Assembly: GCA_013695505.1 (NCBI GenBank)
Contig: JACDAH010000038.1
Location: forward strand, 1-7,501
Direction: 5' to 3'
DNA length: 7,501 bases
From: Chloroflexota bacterium
GTDB lineage: Bacteria > Chloroflexota > Limnocylindria > Limnocylindrales > CSP1-4
In this document: positions 1-6,339 of the stretch, in pieces
Position numbering within the stretch: position 1 is the stretch's first letter
Layout: every line of letters starts with the position of its first letter
The notes under the pieces: model-generated
What the model saw: only the letters and a program-made list of their open reading frames with translations
Database searches by the model: none
What the model was told of the DNA's origin: nothing
Made by a program: the position numbers and the translations under genes

Positions 1-701
1 ATCCGCGCCCGGCGGCGATCGTCCGCGACGTCGGCCCCGACCTTCAGCTTGAACCGCGTCCAGCCCTCGGCCAGTGCCTCCTGGCAGAGCCGCCGGATCT
101 TGGCGTCGTCGTAGCCGAGCCAGCCAACCGACGTCGTGTACGCGGGATACCCATCCCGCCGGAGCTCGGCCTCGCGCTCCGCGCGCCTGGGGGCGAGCGC
201 ACGCAGCCGTTCGAGGGCCCGCTCCGGCGGGAGGGCATCGGTGATGTACCGGAAATCGACGAGGGCGACGAGCTCCTCGGGCGTCATGTCACAGACGAGC
301 TTCCAGAGGGGCTTGCCCTCGACCTTGGCGAAGAGGTCCCAGACGGCGTTCACGACGGCGGCGGTGGCGAGATGGATCGCGCCCTTCTCCGGGCCGATCC
401 AGCGCAGCTGACTGTCCCCGACCAGCTCTCGCCAGAACGCGCCCATGTCGGCGAACAACGCTTCCGTCCGGCGCCCTAGGACGAGCGGCCGGAGCGCGTC
501 AACGGCGGCCACCACGACCTCCGTCCCGCGCCCGATGGTGAACGTCAGGCCGTGGCCCTCGAGCCCGTCGCCGGAATCGGTCCGGACGACGACGTACGCC
601 GCGGAGTAGTCGGGATCGGGGTTCATCGCGTCGGAGCCGTCGAGCGACCGCGACGTCGGGAAGCGGATGTCGAGGACGTCGACCGCGGTGATGGTTGCCA
701 T
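1..701 (-). CDS. fucD: L-fuconate dehydratase, enolase superfamily (N-terminal 233 residues, cut by window edge)
   Basis: This enzyme dehydrates L-fuconate to 2-keto-3-deoxy-L-fuconate (EC 4.2.1.68) in the cytoplasm. The reading frame from the ATG at 701 stays open to the left edge, giving 233 residues of a protein that is normally about 430-440 long. The N-terminus has the family signature DIRFPTSRSLDGSDAMNPDP (residues 11-30), followed by DYSAAYVVVRTD and GHGLTFTIGRG, which I recognise from bacterial FucD and human ENOSF1. The enolase-superfamily base motif KxK appears as FKLKVG with lysines 218 and 220, after TTSVGWLGY (189-197). The metal-ligand Asp/Glu/Glu residues and the catalytic His lie in the missing C-terminal half. 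The start is 11 nt after the MalG-type permease stop, with AGGAG four bases before the ATG, so it is the fourth gene of the transporter operon. A related acid-sugar dehydratase is possible, but the N-terminal signature favours fuconate. Confidence 0.95.
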   Translation of the reverse strand, partial: MATITAVDVLDIRFPTSRSLDGSDAMNPDPDYSAAYVVVRTDSGDGLEGHGLTFTIGRGTEVVVAAVDALRPLVLGRRTEALFADMGAFWRELVGDSQLRWIGPEKGAIHLATAAVVNAVWDLFAKVEGKPLWKLVCDMTPEELVALVDFRYITDALPPERALERLRALAPRRAEREAELRRDGYPAYTTSVGWLGYDDAKIRRLCQEALAEGWTRFKLKVGADVADDRRRAR

Positions 702-712
702 GCCGCTCCTGC

Positions 713-1738
713 CTATCCCTTCAGCGCGCCGACGAGAATGCCCTTCGTGATGTAGCGCTCCAGGGCGACGGCCATGACGACGACCGGGGCGATCATGATC
801 AGGATCAAGACCGACATCGCCCACCACTGCGGGCCACGCGTCGCGTTCTGGGCCGCGACCTGGAGCGGCATCGTCTGCGCGTTCGCGCTCGTCAGGACGA
901 GGGCGATCAGGAACTCGTTCCAGGCGAAGACCAGGACGATAAGGAACGTCGCGACGAGCCCGGGAACGGAGATCGGAAGGACGATCGAGCGCACGATCCG
1001 GTAGATCGAGGCACCGTCCACGGCGGCGGACTCCTCGAGCTCGCGCGGCAGCGACGCGAAGTAGTCGCGCATCAGCCAGATGACGATGGGGATGTTGGTC
1101 GCCACGTAGGTGATGATCAACGCCACGATGTTGTCCAGCAGGCCGACCTGCTGGAAGAGCACGTAGAGCGGGATCGCGACGGCGATCGGCGGCAGGATCC
1201 GCTGCGAGATCAGCCAGAACGCGATATCGCTGTTGCCCATCGAGCGGGTGAAGCGTCGGCCGATCGCCTGGGCCAGGGTGACGAAGATCGCGACGGCCGA
1301 CGCGGCCGCGAGGACCACCGGCGCACCGAGGGCCGCCGCGCCGAACCCGAACGCCATCGATCCGATCCCGAGGCCGATCATCCCGACCCGTGGACGGTAG
1401 GTGAACCGGACCAGGGCGTACGCGGCCGCGGCCCCCATCAGGAGCGCGATCACCGAGCTCGACAGCCCGACGATCACCGTGTTCACGTACGGCCGCAGGG
1501 TGTCGTTGCCGAGCTCGACCAGGATGTAGCGCCACGCGTCGAGGGTCGGCTGGAAGTCGACGAACGGGATGTAGAACGGGCCCTTGTCGACCTGGTACGG
1601 CGTCTTGAATGACGTCACGAACAGCCAGTAGATCGGGAACAGCACCACGACCGCCCAGACGACGAGGACGACGAAGGCGGCGAGCTTGGCCGGCGGCGGG
1701 AGGTCGGTGACAGCGCGGCGGGCAAACGGGTTCCTCAT
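713..1738 (-). CDS. Sugar ABC transporter permease, MalG type (341 aa)
   Basis: This is one of two inner-membrane subunits of a carbohydrate ABC importer (CUT1 type, binding-protein-dependent transport inner membrane component). Residues 21-42 form TM1, followed by the family pattern FPIYWLFVTSFK. The cytoplasmic EAA loop, which docks the ATPase, reads LPRELEESAAVDGAS (230-244), with the conserved Gly at 242. FAWNEFLIALVLT (271-283) is also typical. The protein is about 60 residues longer than the usual 275-285. The excess is one block at about residues 117-168, a mostly hydrophobic pair of helices inserted between YALVRFTYRP and the ISQRILPPIAVAIPLY segment. The ATG at 1738 has GAGGA seven bases upstream, and it overlaps the stop of a five-codon ORF created by a local tandem duplication. 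Sugar specificity comes from the binding protein and cannot be read here. Its position beside fuconate dehydratase suggests L-fucose or a fucose-like sugar. Confidence 0.95.
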   Translation of the reverse strand: MRNPFARRAVTDLPPPAKLAAFVVLVVWAVVVLFPIYWLFVTSFKTPYQVDKGPFYIPFVDFQPTLDAWRYILVELGNDTLRPYVNTVIVGLSSSVIALLMGAAAAYALVRFTYRPRVGMIGLGIGSMAFGFGAAALGAPVVLAAASAVAIFVTLAQAIGRRFTRSMGNSDIAFWLISQRILPPIAVAIPLYVLFQQVGLLDNIVALIITYVATNIPIVIWLMRDYFASLPRELEESAAVDGASIYRIVRSIVLPISVPGLVATFLIVLVFAWNEFLIALVLTSANAQTMPLQVAAQNATRGPQWWAMSVLILIMIAPVVVMAVALERYITKGILVGALKG

Positions 1739-1759
1739 GCGAGGGTCCTCATGCGAGGT
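1732..1759. repeat. 14-bp tandem duplication at the permease-permease junction
   Basis: The plus strand carries TCCTCATGCGAGG twice in tandem, at 1732-1744 and 1746-1758, with a 14-bp period. On the coding (minus) strand each copy supplies an ATGA stop/start overlap. The upstream permease stop TGA is at 1751-1749 and overlaps an ATG at 1752-1750. That ATG opens a five-codon frame (Met-Arg-Thr-Leu-Ala, stop at 1737-1735). Its stop overlaps the ATG of the MalG-type permease at 1738. The upstream copy also supplies the GAGGA that serves as ribosome-binding site for the downstream gene. Confidence 0.9.
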
Positions 1760-2999
1760 CCGTGACCCGTCGCCGGACGAAGCTGACGTACACCGTGGCC
1801 ACGACGGACACGAGGATCAGGAGCAGATAGGAGATCGCCGCCGAGCGGCCGAGGTTGAGCGTGTTCCAGTCGACGTACGCCTGGAGGGTCATCGACTGGG
1901 TCGCCGTTCCGGGTCCTCCGCCGAGCAGGATGTTCGGCATGTCGATGATCTTGAAGCCTTCGATCAGCCGGATGAGGATGATCGTCGTCGTGACCGGCAG
2001 GATGGCCGGCATCGTGATGTGGCGGAAGCTCTGCCAGCGCCCCGCGCCGTCGACGAGGGCCGCCTCGCGAACCTCCTGGTCGAGGCTCTCCAGTGCGGCC
2101 AGCAGGACGATGAACACGAACGGCGTCCACTGCCACGTGTCGCCGATGATCACGGCCAATCGGGCGAGCCACGGGTCGGTGACCCACGTGAAGTCGCGCA
2201 GCCCGAGCGACACCCAGATCGGTTCGAGCGGTCCCTTCGAGGTGTCGGTCATCATCAGGAACATGTAGCCGACGCCGACCGGCGTGATCGTCAGCGGGAT
2301 CAGGAACACGATCCGGAAGAAACGCCGCCACGGGACTTGCTGGACGAGCAGCATCGCCAGACCGAGGCCGAGGGCGTACTGGAGCAGGATCCCGACGAAC
2401 ACGAAGATCAGCGTGACGATCAAGGCCCCGGGCCGGCCGCCCTCACTGGCCAGCGCTCCGACGACGACCCACACGGAGCCGACCAGGAGGATGCCGCCGA
2501 CCAGACGGAGCACCAGCCCGACCGGGCGGCGGTGGTCACTCCGCGCCGCCCGGGCCCAGGCCGCGACCGTCAACGCGACCGTGGCGAGGACGATCGCCCA
2601 GCCGTTCGGGTTCGGTGGCTTCAGGACGCCGAGGAAGTGGGACCGCTCGAGCCCGAACAGGAGCTGCTGGTAGTTGGCGAATCCCACCAGCTTGAGGTCG
2701 ATGCCGCCCTGCTGGAACGCGAGCTTCGAAAGCGAGAGCGCGATCGAGGCGACGAGCGGGAAGATCGAGAGGACGAGGATCAGGAGGACGGCAGGCCAGA
2801 TGAAGAGCCACCTGGCCGCCCCGTCGGACCGCCACGCGTCGAGCGTGTCGGTTGCTCGTCGGGTCGCCCGGCCCCGAAGAGCCGATCCCGTGGGGACCGG
2901 CTCCGGCGGGCCGAGCTCGAGCGAGCTATCGCTGGACGCCAAGGCTTGCGACGTAGGCGGCGAGCTGCTTGTCCCTTCCGACCTCGTCGGTGATGGCAT
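1749..2999 (-). CDS. Sugar ABC transporter permease, MalF type (416 aa)
   Basis: This is the second inner-membrane subunit of the CUT1-type sugar importer. From the ATG at 2999, residues 1-55 are a polar Ser/Pro-rich cytoplasmic tail. TM1 follows (RWLFIWPAVLLILVL, about 63-77). The ATPase-docking EAA loop is EVREAALVDGAGRWQSF (309-325), with Gly at 318, followed by HITMPAILPV. The late pattern FKIIDMPNILLGGGPGTAT (349-367) is typical of the family. The usual length is about 290-320. Here an extra block at about 130-190 holds two more hydrophobic segments (around 134-150 and 165-184) separated by a basic loop. The start is uncertain. ATG 2999 overlaps the lipoprotein gene by 74 bp and has only a weak G-rich ribosome site. 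An in-frame TTG at 2942 would give 397 aa and a 17-bp overlap. No other ATG or GTG lies before TM1. The stop overlaps an ATG through the duplicated ATGA junction. Confidence 0.93.
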   Translation of the reverse strand: MPSPTRSEGTSSSPPTSQALASSDSSLELGPPEPVPTGSALRGRATRRATDTLDAWRSDGAARWLFIWPAVLLILVLSIFPLVASIALSLSKLAFQQGGIDLKLVGFANYQQLLFGLERSHFLGVLKPPNPNGWAIVLATVALTVAAWARAARSDHRRPVGLVLRLVGGILLVGSVWVVVGALASEGGRPGALIVTLIFVFVGILLQYALGLGLAMLLVQQVPWRRFFRIVFLIPLTITPVGVGYMFLMMTDTSKGPLEPIWVSLGLRDFTWVTDPWLARLAVIIGDTWQWTPFVFIVLLAALESLDQEVREAALVDGAGRWQSFRHITMPAILPVTTTIILIRLIEGFKIIDMPNILLGGGPGTATQSMTLQAYVDWNTLNLGRSAAISYLLLILVSVVATVYVSFVRRRVTDLA

Positions 3000-4509
3000 T
3001 CCACCCGTCCGCGATGGCCTGCTCGGCGCCGGCGGCGTCGAGCTCCTTGGCAAGGTACTGCGACACGGCGGTGTCGAGGACGTCCTGCTCGTAGCGCTTC
3101 GTCAGCGGGATCCGCAGGTCCAGGACCATGTTCGCATTCGTCAGGCTGGCCTTGATCGCGCCGAGGTAGTTGTCCGTCGCCGCTTGGCTGAGGCCGGCGG
3201 CGAGCCAGGGCGCGGTGTTCGTGAACTGGGATGTCCGGTACGGGTTGTAGCCGGTCTTGCCCAGCGTGACATCGATTCCGGAGATCGCGGGCGAGCTCAT
3301 ATACGACAGGAAGTCGTATGCGGCGTCCTGGTTGGCTGCGGGGGACTTGGCGTTGATGGCACCGGACCAGCCGCCGAATGAGGCAAACGGCGCGTAGTTC
3401 ACGCCGTCGACTGCGTTCGGGCAGGTCGTCGCGTCGCAGGCCACGAGCTTGCCGCTGGCGCGATCGAGGATCTGCTTCCAGCCGGGCGTGATCGTCGCGC
3501 CCGTCTTGTCCTCGGCGTAGGTGCCCGGGGTCAGGGTGCCGATGTCGCCCCAATCCATCGTCAGCGCGCAGCGACCGGTCGTGAACAGGCCGCGCGATCC
3601 GCCGACGTCCTGGTTCAGCTCGTCGGGTGGACCGAACTCGGCGGTCTTCGCGTACGTCTCGAGGGCCTTCGTGATCGCCTCGTTCTGGCCGAACAACGGG
3701 CTCATGTCCGTCGCGTTGAAGAAGGCGCCCTCGTTCGTGCCCTTGGCCTGGAGCAGCCCGCCGGCGATCGAGATGATCCACCAGAAGCTCTGGGCGCCCT
3801 TCTTCTTGGCGATGCACGAGCCGTAGTCCGGCTGGCCGTCGCCGTTGAGGTCCTGGCCGTTGTACTTCTGGGCGATCGTGAGGTAGTCATCCCAGGTCGC
3901 GGGCGCCTTCAGGCCGTCCTTGTCGAGGATGTCCTTGCGGTAATAGACCATGTGGAAGTCGCCGTCGAGCGGGATCGTGTAGACCTTGCCGTTGTAGCTC
4001 GCGTTGAAGTCGCGGAAGAACGGCCCGATGTCCTGCCAGTCGAGCTGGGGGTCGTTGGTCACGCGGTCGGTCAGGTCGAGCAGATAGCCGGGCCCCGTGA
4101 AGTCGCCGAGCCACTGGGGGTTGAACACGTAGGCGTCGAAGGAGTTCGTCCCGGTCGACGCATCGAGCAGGGCCTTGTCATAGATCGTCTGGAACCCGAC
4201 GGCGACGACGTTGACGTGGCCGCCCGTCGCCTGCTCCCAGTCCGGCGCGCGGCGCTGAAGCGGCTCCGCCACCTGCGGGCCGTTGAAGGTCAGGATGTTG
4301 ACGTTCGCCCCGGCGAACTTCGTACCGGGCGAGGCCGCCGCCACGGCCGATGCCGACGCGGCCGGCGCCGAGGCGGGCGCCGAGGCCGGGACACTTGCCG
4401 CCGGGCTCGACGGTGCCGGCGAGGATGGAGACGGACTGGCTGTGGTGTTACAGGCCGTCAGGACGAGAATCGTGCTGATCGCTGCCGCGACCATGCGGTT
4501 CCGCGACAC
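2926..4509 (-). CDS. Sugar ABC transporter solute-binding lipoprotein (527 aa)
   Basis: This is the extracytoplasmic binding protein (family 1, MalE/UgpB-like) that captures the sugar and delivers it to the two downstream permeases. The GTG at 4509 was chosen because AGGAGG lies ten bases upstream, at 4525-4520. ATG 4494 is a weaker option. Residues 1-20 are a lipoprotein signal peptide ending in the lipobox LTAC, with the lipidated Cys at 20. Residues 21-62 form a low-complexity Ser/Pro/Ala linker, partly encoded by short GC-rich repeats around 4365-4392. The binding domain follows (NILTFNGP at 71-78, FDAYVFNPQWLGDF at 124-137, GKVYTIPLDGDFHMVYYRKD at 174-193). A calcium-loop-like DLNGDGQPD lies at 220-228. 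Four cysteines in the mature domain (232, 314, 358, 363) could form disulfides. The C-terminal Ala/Glu-rich helix ends in ASLGVQR. The gene is first in the operon, behind a sigma-70-like promoter and an operator. The ligand is not proven by sequence; L-fucose is inferred from the neighbouring enzymes. Confidence 0.95.
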   Translation of the reverse strand: MSRNRMVAAAISTILVLTACNTTASPSPSSPAPSSPAASVPASAPASAPAASASAVAAASPGTKFAGANVNILTFNGPQVAEPLQRRAPDWEQATGGHVNVVAVGFQTIYDKALLDASTGTNSFDAYVFNPQWLGDFTGPGYLLDLTDRVTNDPQLDWQDIGPFFRDFNASYNGKVYTIPLDGDFHMVYYRKDILDKDGLKAPATWDDYLTIAQKYNGQDLNGDGQPDYGSCIAKKKGAQSFWWIISIAGGLLQAKGTNEGAFFNATDMSPLFGQNEAITKALETYAKTAEFGPPDELNQDVGGSRGLFTTGRCALTMDWGDIGTLTPGTYAEDKTGATITPGWKQILDRASGKLVACDATTCPNAVDGVNYAPFASFGGWSGAINAKSPAANQDAAYDFLSYMSSPAISGIDVTLGKTGYNPYRTSQFTNTAPWLAAGLSQAATDNYLGAIKASLTNANMVLDLRIPLTKRYEQDVLDTAVSQYLAKELDAAGAEQAIADGWNAITDEVGRDKQLAAYVASLGVQR

Positions 4510-4541
4510 TGCGTGAAGCCCTCCTCTTGACTCCGGCGCCG

Positions 4542-4563
4542 ATCGTTCAGCATACTGAACATA
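4542..4563. promoter_or_regulatory. Palindromic operator in the regulator/transporter divergent region (probable IclR-protein site)
   Basis: The core GTTCAG-CATA-CTGAAC (4545-4560) has perfect 6-bp arms. It extends left to the 9-mer ATCGTTCAG (4542-4550), which recurs twice upstream of the aldo/keto reductase gene. The site lies about 13-28 bp downstream of the predicted transcription start of the lipoprotein operon, so a bound protein would block transcription. It is also upstream of the IclR gene, which allows autoregulation. Binding by the adjacent IclR-family protein is inferred from position and repetition. Confidence 0.75.
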
Positions 4564-4586
4564 TGGCGGTATGCTGGCCAGTATGC
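4564..4586. promoter_or_regulatory. Back-to-back degenerate operator half-sites around TGGCCA
   Basis: Around the palindrome TGGCCA (4575-4580), each strand reads GGCCAG followed by a CATAC-like tract. The plus strand has GGCCAGTATGC (4576-4586), and the minus strand has GGCCAGCATAC (4579 down to 4569). The same arm, GGCCAGTATAC, is half of the operator upstream of the aldo/keto reductase (7465-7475). The cluster overlaps the predicted -10 box of the lipoprotein promoter, so occupancy would compete with RNA polymerase. It may be a weaker second binding site of the same regulator. Confidence 0.45.
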
Positions 4587-4608
4587 GGATGGATTGCGAT
4601 AGAGTCAA
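4580..4608 (-). promoter_or_regulatory. Sigma-70-like promoter of the transporter/fucD operon
   Basis: Reading the minus strand, TTGACT (4608-4603, 5 of 6 to the -35 consensus) is followed by a 17-nt spacer and CATACT (4585-4580, 4 of 6 to the -10 consensus). Transcription would start near 4573, about 64 nt before the GTG of the lipoprotein gene. A degenerate operator overlaps the -10, and the clear palindrome sits just downstream of the start, an arrangement suited to repression. No equally good plus-strand promoter for the regulator was found. The best candidate is TGGCCA (4575) with a 17-nt spacer and TGC-GATAGA (4598-4603), which is weak. Confidence 0.6.
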
Positions 4609-4677
4609 GATACGGCACGCGGTTCAGCCGGCTGGCTGCTGAACCTGCACCGCCGAAGCGCGAGGGGCAGGAGCAGC

Positions 4678-5514
4678 GTGACCGACAGCGTCCGGATCCG
4701 GGACGAGATCGCCGATTCTGAATCGCTCGCTCCGGCCGTCACCCGGGCCGGGGCCATCCTGGACGCGCTCGCCGAGAGCTCCGGCGAGGCCGCCGGACCG
4801 AGCGAGCTCGCCCGGCGCCTCGGGTTGCCGAAGTCGTCGATCGCGAACATCTGCAACGCTCTCGCCGAGATCGGCCTCGTCAGGCGGATCGGGACCGGCT
4901 TCGCCCTCGGCCGGAAGCTCGCCGAGCTCGGCGGCGCGTACCTGGCCTCGGTCGACCAGGTCCAGGAGTTCTACGAGGAGTGCCGGATCCTGCGCGCCGG
5001 CTCGGAGGAGACGGTCCAGCTCGCGATTCTCGACGGGCTCGAGATGACCTACCTTGCCCGCCACGACGGACGCCAGCCGGTCCGGCTCACATCCCAGATC
5101 GGACGGCGGCTCCCGGCGACCCACACGGCAACCGGCAAGGCGGCCCTCGCGTCGCTCGACCCCGCGGATCTGGACCGGCGCCTGGACGGGATGGACGCGC
5201 TGCCGACGATGACCGAGAAGTCCATCGCGACGGTCGAGGGGCTGCGGGCGGATCTCGACGTTGTCCGCGAGCGCGGCTACGCGATCGACGACGAGGAGAC
5301 CGTCGAGGGGGTCGTCTGCTTCGGGGTGATGATCCCCGGCCGGCGCCCGGGCGAGGGACCGTACGCAGCGAGCATCACGCTCCTGAAAGCGCGGGCCACA
5401 GACGAGCGTGTTCCCCTTCTGATCGCCGATCTTCACCGGCTCGCGGAGCGGCTGACCGATCCGCTCCGGGCGGATCAGCGGCCCGGTCGCGACGGATCGG
5501 TCATCAGGCGATAG
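4678..5514 (+). CDS. IclR-family transcriptional regulator (278 aa)
   Basis: This is a predicted cytoplasmic DNA-binding regulator of the sugar locus. The GTG at 4678 is preceded by AGGAG (4669-4673), which supports this start. Residues 19-75 are the winged helix-turn-helix (PAVTRAGAILDAL, then GPSELARRLGLPKSSIANIC at 40-59, then LVRR). Residues 90-260 are the IclR effector-binding domain, with the family motif LPATHTATGKAALA at 145-158 and ERGYAIDDEETVEGVVCFGV at 198-217. The length matches the family (about 250-280). It is divergent from the transporter operon across 168 bp and convergent with the lactonase gene, whose last 40 bp it overlaps. Operator copies with the arm GTTCAG lie in front of both flanking operons and probably bind this protein. 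Its effector is unknown; the sugar, its lactone, the aldonate or a keto-deoxy acid are all plausible. Repression relieved by an intermediate is inferred for the transporter promoter, but IclR proteins can also activate. Confidence 0.95.
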   Translation: MTDSVRIRDEIADSESLAPAVTRAGAILDALAESSGEAAGPSELARRLGLPKSSIANICNALAEIGLVRRIGTGFALGRKLAELGGAYLASVDQVQEFYEECRILRAGSEETVQLAILDGLEMTYLARHDGRQPVRLTSQIGRRLPATHTATGKAALASLDPADLDRRLDGMDALPTMTEKSIATVEGLRADLDVVRERGYAIDDEETVEGVVCFGVMIPGRRPGEGPYAASITLLKARATDERVPLLIADLHRLAERLTDPLRADQRPGRDGSVIRR

Positions 5515-6338
5515 ACCTCGACGGCATTCGTCCCGAGGATCGCCACCTGCTCCGTGGCACGCAGTGAGCCGATCAGCCAGCGCGCCGTCGCGAGAACCTC
5601 GACGTAGCTCGCAGCGAGCAGGCACACCGGCCAGTCGGAGCCAAAGAGCAGTCGTTGGGGCCCTGCCACCTCGAGGAGCTCGTCAACGAACGGCTGGATC
5701 TGCTCCGGCCGCCAGGCCTTCCAGTCCGCCTCTGTGACAAGGCCGGACAGCTTCCACCAGGCATTCGGCATGACGCCGAACGCCCGGACCCCGGCCGCCC
5801 ATGTCCGATCCGTGCCGACCCGGATCGCCGGCTTGGCGAGATGGTCGACGACGAACCGCACGTCCGGCAGGGCGGCGACGAGCGCACGGGCGGCCGGGAG
5901 CTCGCGGGATCGGACCAGCAGGTCATACGCCAGATCGGCCCGGCCCACTGCGGCGATCCCGCGCCGCACGTCGTGTCGCCCGAGCCAGTCCGGGTCGTCC
6001 TCGTCGTGGACCTGGTGGCGGATTCCGACGAGCAGGTCCCCACCGGGGCCGGCGCGGAGCGCGGCGATCGTCTCGTCGACCGACGGCTCGGTCAGATCGA
6101 CCCAGCCGACGACACCCCGGATGAACGGGGTCGCGGCCGCGGTGGCCAGGAACTCCTCCGTCTCGGCCAGGCTCGAGCGCGTCTGGACGAGGACGGTCGC
6201 GTCGATCCCCGCCGTTGCGACCAGCGGAGCAAGGTCGGCGGGCCCGTACGGACGTCGGATCGCAGCCAGCTCGTCAGTCAGGAACGGGTAGTCGTGACGG
6301 GCGGGATCCCACAGGTGGTGATGGGCGTCGACGATCAC
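5475..6338 (-). CDS. L-fuconolactone hydrolase, amidohydrolase-2 family (287 aa)
   Basis: This predicted cytoplasmic enzyme opens the sugar 1,5-lactone to the aldonate, here probably L-fucono-lactone to L-fuconate. The protein is a TIM-barrel amidohydrolase of the COG3618 lactonase group. It begins MIVDAHHHLWDP, with the metal-site HxH as His6 and His8. It then has GWVDL (78-82), GIRHQVHDE (105-113), the conserved FVVDHLAKP (162-170, His166) and LLFGSDWPVC (230-239, Asp235), followed by ILGTNAVEVYRL (267-278). The length is usual for the family. The GTG at 6338 starts one base after the aldo/keto reductase stop, and GGAGG lies six bases upstream inside that gene, so the two are translationally coupled. 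The last 40 bp overlap the convergent regulator gene, leaving no room for a terminator between them. Members of this group act on several sugar and dicarboxylate lactones. The fucose assignment rests on the fuconate dehydratase and aldo/keto reductase in the same locus. Confidence 0.88.
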   Translation of the reverse strand: MIVDAHHHLWDPARHDYPFLTDELAAIRRPYGPADLAPLVATAGIDATVLVQTRSSLAETEEFLATAAATPFIRGVVGWVDLTEPSVDETIAALRAGPGGDLLVGIRHQVHDEDDPDWLGRHDVRRGIAAVGRADLAYDLLVRSRELPAARALVAALPDVRFVVDHLAKPAIRVGTDRTWAAGVRAFGVMPNAWWKLSGLVTEADWKAWRPEQIQPFVDELLEVAGPQRLLFGSDWPVCLLAASYVEVLATARWLIGSLRATEQVAILGTNAVEVYRLMTDPSRPGR

Positions 6339-6339
6339 G

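Noticed and set aside
695..1612. 305-residue plus-strand open frame antisense to the second permease
   Set aside because: It has the same highly charged low-complexity composition, and the opposite strand has the conserved EAA loop and membrane segments.
1686..2993. 435-residue plus-strand open frame antisense to the first permease
   Set aside because: Its translation is almost all Arg, Asp, Glu and Gln with no domain, as expected for the reverse complement of a GC-rich membrane-protein gene; the minus strand encodes a clear permease.
4365..4392. GC-rich short repeats in the lipoprotein gene as a possible regulatory repeat
   Set aside because: They encode the Ala/Ser/Pro linker after the lipidated cysteine and are explained as low-complexity coding sequence.
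4510..4608. N-terminal extension of the lipoprotein to a TTG at 4608
   Set aside because: The TTG is part of the predicted -35 box, and the extension would place 33 residues before a good lipoprotein signal peptide; GTG 4509 has AGGAGG upstream.
5490..5530. Search for a terminator between the convergent regulator and lactonase genes
   Set aside because: No stem followed by a T- or A-tract was seen, and the coding regions overlap.
4624..5625. 333-residue minus-strand open frame across the IclR gene
   Set aside because: It is a shadow of the regulator gene, rich in Arg and Asp with no recognisable motif, and it crosses the start of the operator-bearing region.
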